This document shows, one piece after another, positions 24,292 through 26,310 of a stretch of 26,310 nucleotides of DNA; within the stretch, counting starts at the first letter, position 1; every line of letters begins with the position of its first letter. The DNA is taken from positions 9,162 through 35,471 of the forward strand of contig JAGDXC010000012.1 of assembly GCA_023269935.1 (NCBI GenBank), written 5' to 3'. The position numbers and the translations under genes are program-made. The DNA comes from Thermocladium sp. Lineage in GTDB: Archaea; Thermoproteota; Thermoprotei; Thermoproteales; Thermocladiaceae. The notes under the pieces were generated by a model. The model worked only from the letters and a program-made list of their open reading frames with translations. It was not told the origin of the DNA and ran no database searches.

Positions 24292-26133
24292 TTAAAGTAA
24301 GTAACTGAACTCGGCTAAACCTAGCCTCTTGAGGGTGTCCGGGGTTGGCTTGCCATCACTCCAACCACGCAGCTTATAATACACCTTTATGCCTTCGTCA
24401 AACATCTTGGAGGCACTATGACCCTTCGCTGGACCTTCTGGTATTGGTTGCCTCATGCGATTAGGCAATTCATCCCTAATCCATTTTCCCTCCTTTACAT
24501 GAAATAATCGCTCCACGTTGAATATGCGTTCCCCTATCTCAAGCACATCTTCACTGCTTAGATCCCAACCAAATGCTGCATTATATAATGCAGCTATATC
24601 ACTCTCCGTATTTATGTTAGGCATCAGATTCTCGAACTTGCAGAAAACCGATGAGTCTACCACCGCGAATAGATCTTGATTCCATTTCACTATACGGGCC
24701 TGCTTCTCTATTCCACTTTGAGAATCATCTAATGGATCAACCTTCTCAGGAACCCCAAAAACCTCCCATGTAGGCGTATATGCCTCTAAATGATCGCCAC
24801 CCCTATTCGATGTATAATATGCTAAGGCAAAGCCCTTTAATCCCCTAGGATCATATGCCGGAACGCCTTGGCCACGAGAACCTACGAATGCCTCTGGATC
24901 CCGATATTTCATTGCTAATCTATAATCGCCTTCCGCTAATTCATCGCCTACCCCATCCCTATGTGCTATCTTATAGGCAAGATCAATGAATGTAGCTGGA
25001 TCGCCCCAATCAACATCGAGCTTCAACAATCCCTTCCTAGCCAATTCAGTTGCCGTCGCTAATGTATTGCCCAAGCTAATAGTATCCATTCCTAATTCAT
25101 TAGCCGCTTTTTGGAGCTTAATAACTGCTTCCGGATCTAGTTCACCTATGTTTGGACCAAGGGCCCAAGTATTTTCATATTCATACTTTATCTTTTCTCC
25201 GGGCACCTTGAATGGGCCGCTCTTTACCATTGGAATTTGGGTACATGCTATAGGGCAATTATAGCAACCATGCACCTCCACCACATACTTGGTCTTTATA
25301 TATTCCCCACTGACTTGAGTTACATCGCCCGCTCGCCCCGTGAAATTATATGCCGGTAATGCACCCATTGACTGAATGATATTCATCAATACATTGGTAC
25401 CATACGTGTGCAGTGCTTGATACGTTGGATGAACCATGACCTTCTTTATCAATTCATTATTGACCTTCTTGAACCGTTCCTTGTCCGCCACCTCATCCAT
25501 TAACTTCCTTGTTCCCCAAGCAATTATTCCCTTAATCATCTTGCTTCCCATCACTGCGCCTAGACCTCCTCTACCGGCGAACCGTTCATAATCGCTGCCT
25601 CTTACCCCAGCGAACCTAACCATGTTCTCCCCCGCGGGCCCAATAACCATGACGCCGGCCTTAGTCTCATCTGGGGGAAACCCATTTTCCACCAGTAATT
25701 GCTTTGTTGAGGAACCCGTTGTTTTTCCCCATAAATGCTTTGCCGGCTTAATCATGGGTTCCCCATCACGGATATAAATATAGACAGGGTAATCGGATTT
25801 ACCTTCCACAATTAATCCGTCGTAACCCGATCTACGGAGCCAGTAAGATGCATTTCCACCCATGTTAGAATGAGTTAAAGACATTGTAAGGGGAGACTTG
25901 CCGACTACGGTTAATCTACTGGAGGATACGGTGGCTATGCCGCTGAGGGGGCCCGAGAAGAAGTATAGCTTGTTACTTGCATCAAATGGATCAATGCCCC
26001 TAGGCACCTCTCTCAGGGCCAGGTATGAGCCGAGCCCTCGTCCACCGAGGAACATCTTTAACTCATCATCCTTGATTATTTCCTCCTTAAATTCCTCGGT
26101 GGATAGGTTTACCCTAATTATCCTAAATACCAT
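24292..26133 (-). CDS. aor: Aldehyde:ferredoxin oxidoreductase, tungsten-containing
   Basis: Oxidises aldehydes to acids with ferredoxin as electron acceptor, using a tungsten-bis-pterin centre and one [4Fe-4S] cluster; 613 residues, the usual family length. Typical N-terminal MVFRIIRVNL and GGRGLGSYLA are followed by SGPLSGIATVSSSRLTVVGK, HSNMGGNASYWLRRSGYDGL and FAGRGGLGAVMGSKMIKGI. Cluster ligands are Cys290, Cys293 and Cys297 (HGCYNCPIACTQ) and Cys498 (DSSVFCKF). The pterin-binding DPRGLKG is at 428-434. The paralogous GOR, FOR and WOR enzymes share these motifs, so the substrate aldehyde is open. A MoaD-like protein that could serve pterin cofactor synthesis is encoded at 1774-2064, but not in the same operon. 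The ATG has a TATA box 27-28 bases upstream. Confidence 0.93.
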   Translation of the reverse strand: MVFRIIRVNLSTEEFKEEIIKDDELKMFLGGRGLGSYLALREVPRGIDPFDASNKLYFFSGPLSGIATVSSSRLTVVGKSPLTMSLTHSNMGGNASYWLRRSGYDGLIVEGKSDYPVYIYIRDGEPMIKPAKHLWGKTTGSSTKQLLVENGFPPDETKAGVMVIGPAGENMVRFAGVRGSDYERFAGRGGLGAVMGSKMIKGIIAWGTRKLMDEVADKERFKKVNNELIKKVMVHPTYQALHTYGTNVLMNIIQSMGALPAYNFTGRAGDVTQVSGEYIKTKYVVEVHGCYNCPIACTQIPMVKSGPFKVPGEKIKYEYENTWALGPNIGELDPEAVIKLQKAANELGMDTISLGNTLATATELARKGLLKLDVDWGDPATFIDLAYKIAHRDGVGDELAEGDYRLAMKYRDPEAFVGSRGQGVPAYDPRGLKGFALAYYTSNRGGDHLEAYTPTWEVFGVPEKVDPLDDSQSGIEKQARIVKWNQDLFAVVDSSVFCKFENLMPNINTESDIAALYNAAFGWDLSSEDVLEIGERIFNVERLFHVKEGKWIRDELPNRMRQPIPEGPAKGHSASKMFDEGIKVYYKLRGWSDGKPTPDTLKRLGLAEFSYLL

Positions 26134-26154
26134 TGATAATTAATTGTTGATATC

Positions 26155-26166
26155 CTATTAATAAGA
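26155..26166 (-). promoter_or_regulatory. TATA box of the aldehyde:ferredoxin oxidoreductase gene
   Basis: Minus strand TCTTATTAATAG, centred 27-28 bases before the ATG at 26133. Confidence 0.6.
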
Positions 26167-26266
26167 CTTACGTTATTCTTATCTGATAATGATTATAAAT
26201 TATATTAAGAATTCTTATTTAAGTAAATAAAAATAGCATTATATTAATGATATTAATTGCTCATCT

Positions 26267-26310
26267 GACCTCCTCCCCGCCTTGAGGGGCGGGGGTTCCC
26301 CGAGGTCTAG
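26267..26310 (-). mobile_element. Probable right end of an IS200/IS605-type (TnpB) element
   Basis: The last bases of the window fold as a nested hairpin: outer arms GACCTC (26267-26272) and GAGGTC (26302-26307), and inner arms CCCCGCC (26275-26281) and GGCGGGG (26288-26294) around a 6-base loop. It is strikingly GC-rich after a long AT-rich stretch. From general knowledge, archaeal IS1341-group elements end in such a structure just after tnpB (on the coding strand, GGCGGGGAGGAGGTCA). In that case tnpB lies past the right edge on the minus strand, the hairpin is the 3' scaffold of the omega RNA, and the element's border is near 26265. No transposase sequence is visible, so the call rests on the terminal structure alone. 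Confidence 0.55.

Noticed and set aside
1..26310. CRISPR arrays and tRNA genes
   Set aside because: No spaced direct repeats and no T-loop/acceptor patterns were seen in any spacer on either strand.

Overview
The window is chromosomal DNA from a thermophilic archaeon of the phylum Thermoproteota (Crenarchaeota), most likely order Thermoproteales, in the broad neighbourhood of Caldivirga, Vulcanisaeta, Thermocladium or Pyrobaculum. The evidence is archaeal RNA polymerase subunits H and B (B unsplit), ribosomal proteins L14e and S30e, MCM and GINS, TIP49, Cbf5, a Taw3 wybutosine enzyme and a tungsten-type aldehyde:ferredoxin oxidoreductase. Arg codons are mostly AGG/AGA and Ile often ATA. Nearly every transcription unit has a TATA-like box about 24-30 bases before its start codon, so most first genes look leaderless. 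The order is inferred from gene content, not from a database search.

Layout. 1-1092: the N-terminal two thirds of an acetyl-CoA synthetase, minus strand, cut by the window edge. 1322-2668: a Cgi121-like protein coupled to a MoaD/ThiS-type ubiquitin-like protein, divergent from an O6-alkylguanine-DNA alkyltransferase across a perfectly palindromic TATA box. 2672-6351: rpoH-rpoB, without rpoA genes behind rpoB. 6469-13378: the most interesting part, a six-gene plus-strand cluster that looks like a chromosomal, domesticated type IV secretion/conjugation-like DNA-import apparatus (Ced/Ted type). It has a VirB4/HerA ATPase, a signal-peptide-bearing two-helix pilin and a large polytopic CedA/VirB6-like channel protein. 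These are preceded by a tightly coupled module of a MinD/ParA-like ATPase and two small soluble proteins of unknown function.

13435-14960: a Bcp-type peroxiredoxin and a threonine synthase-like enzyme in convergent overlap. 15285-17084: TIP49 and L14e. 17348-17791: a lone ChrB C-terminal-type domain protein. 17982-20562: gins23-mcm replication operon. 20684-20836: S30e, a 50-codon gene that is easily missed. 20950-22484: a small membrane protein, then taw3 behind an unknown gene. 22609-23652: cbf5/truB. 23710-24054: a small, possibly winged-helix protein. 24292-26133: aldehyde:ferredoxin oxidoreductase. The last ~45 bases hold a GC-rich nested hairpin that looks like the right end of an IS200/IS605 (TnpB, IS1341-group) element whose body lies beyond the window.

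How the genes work together. Most of the window is housekeeping: transcription, replication, translation and tRNA/rRNA modification. The DNA-import cluster is the accessory island. Its ATPase, pilin and channel would form an envelope machine, and the MinD-like trio is a candidate for positioning or substrate handling. That last role is inference.
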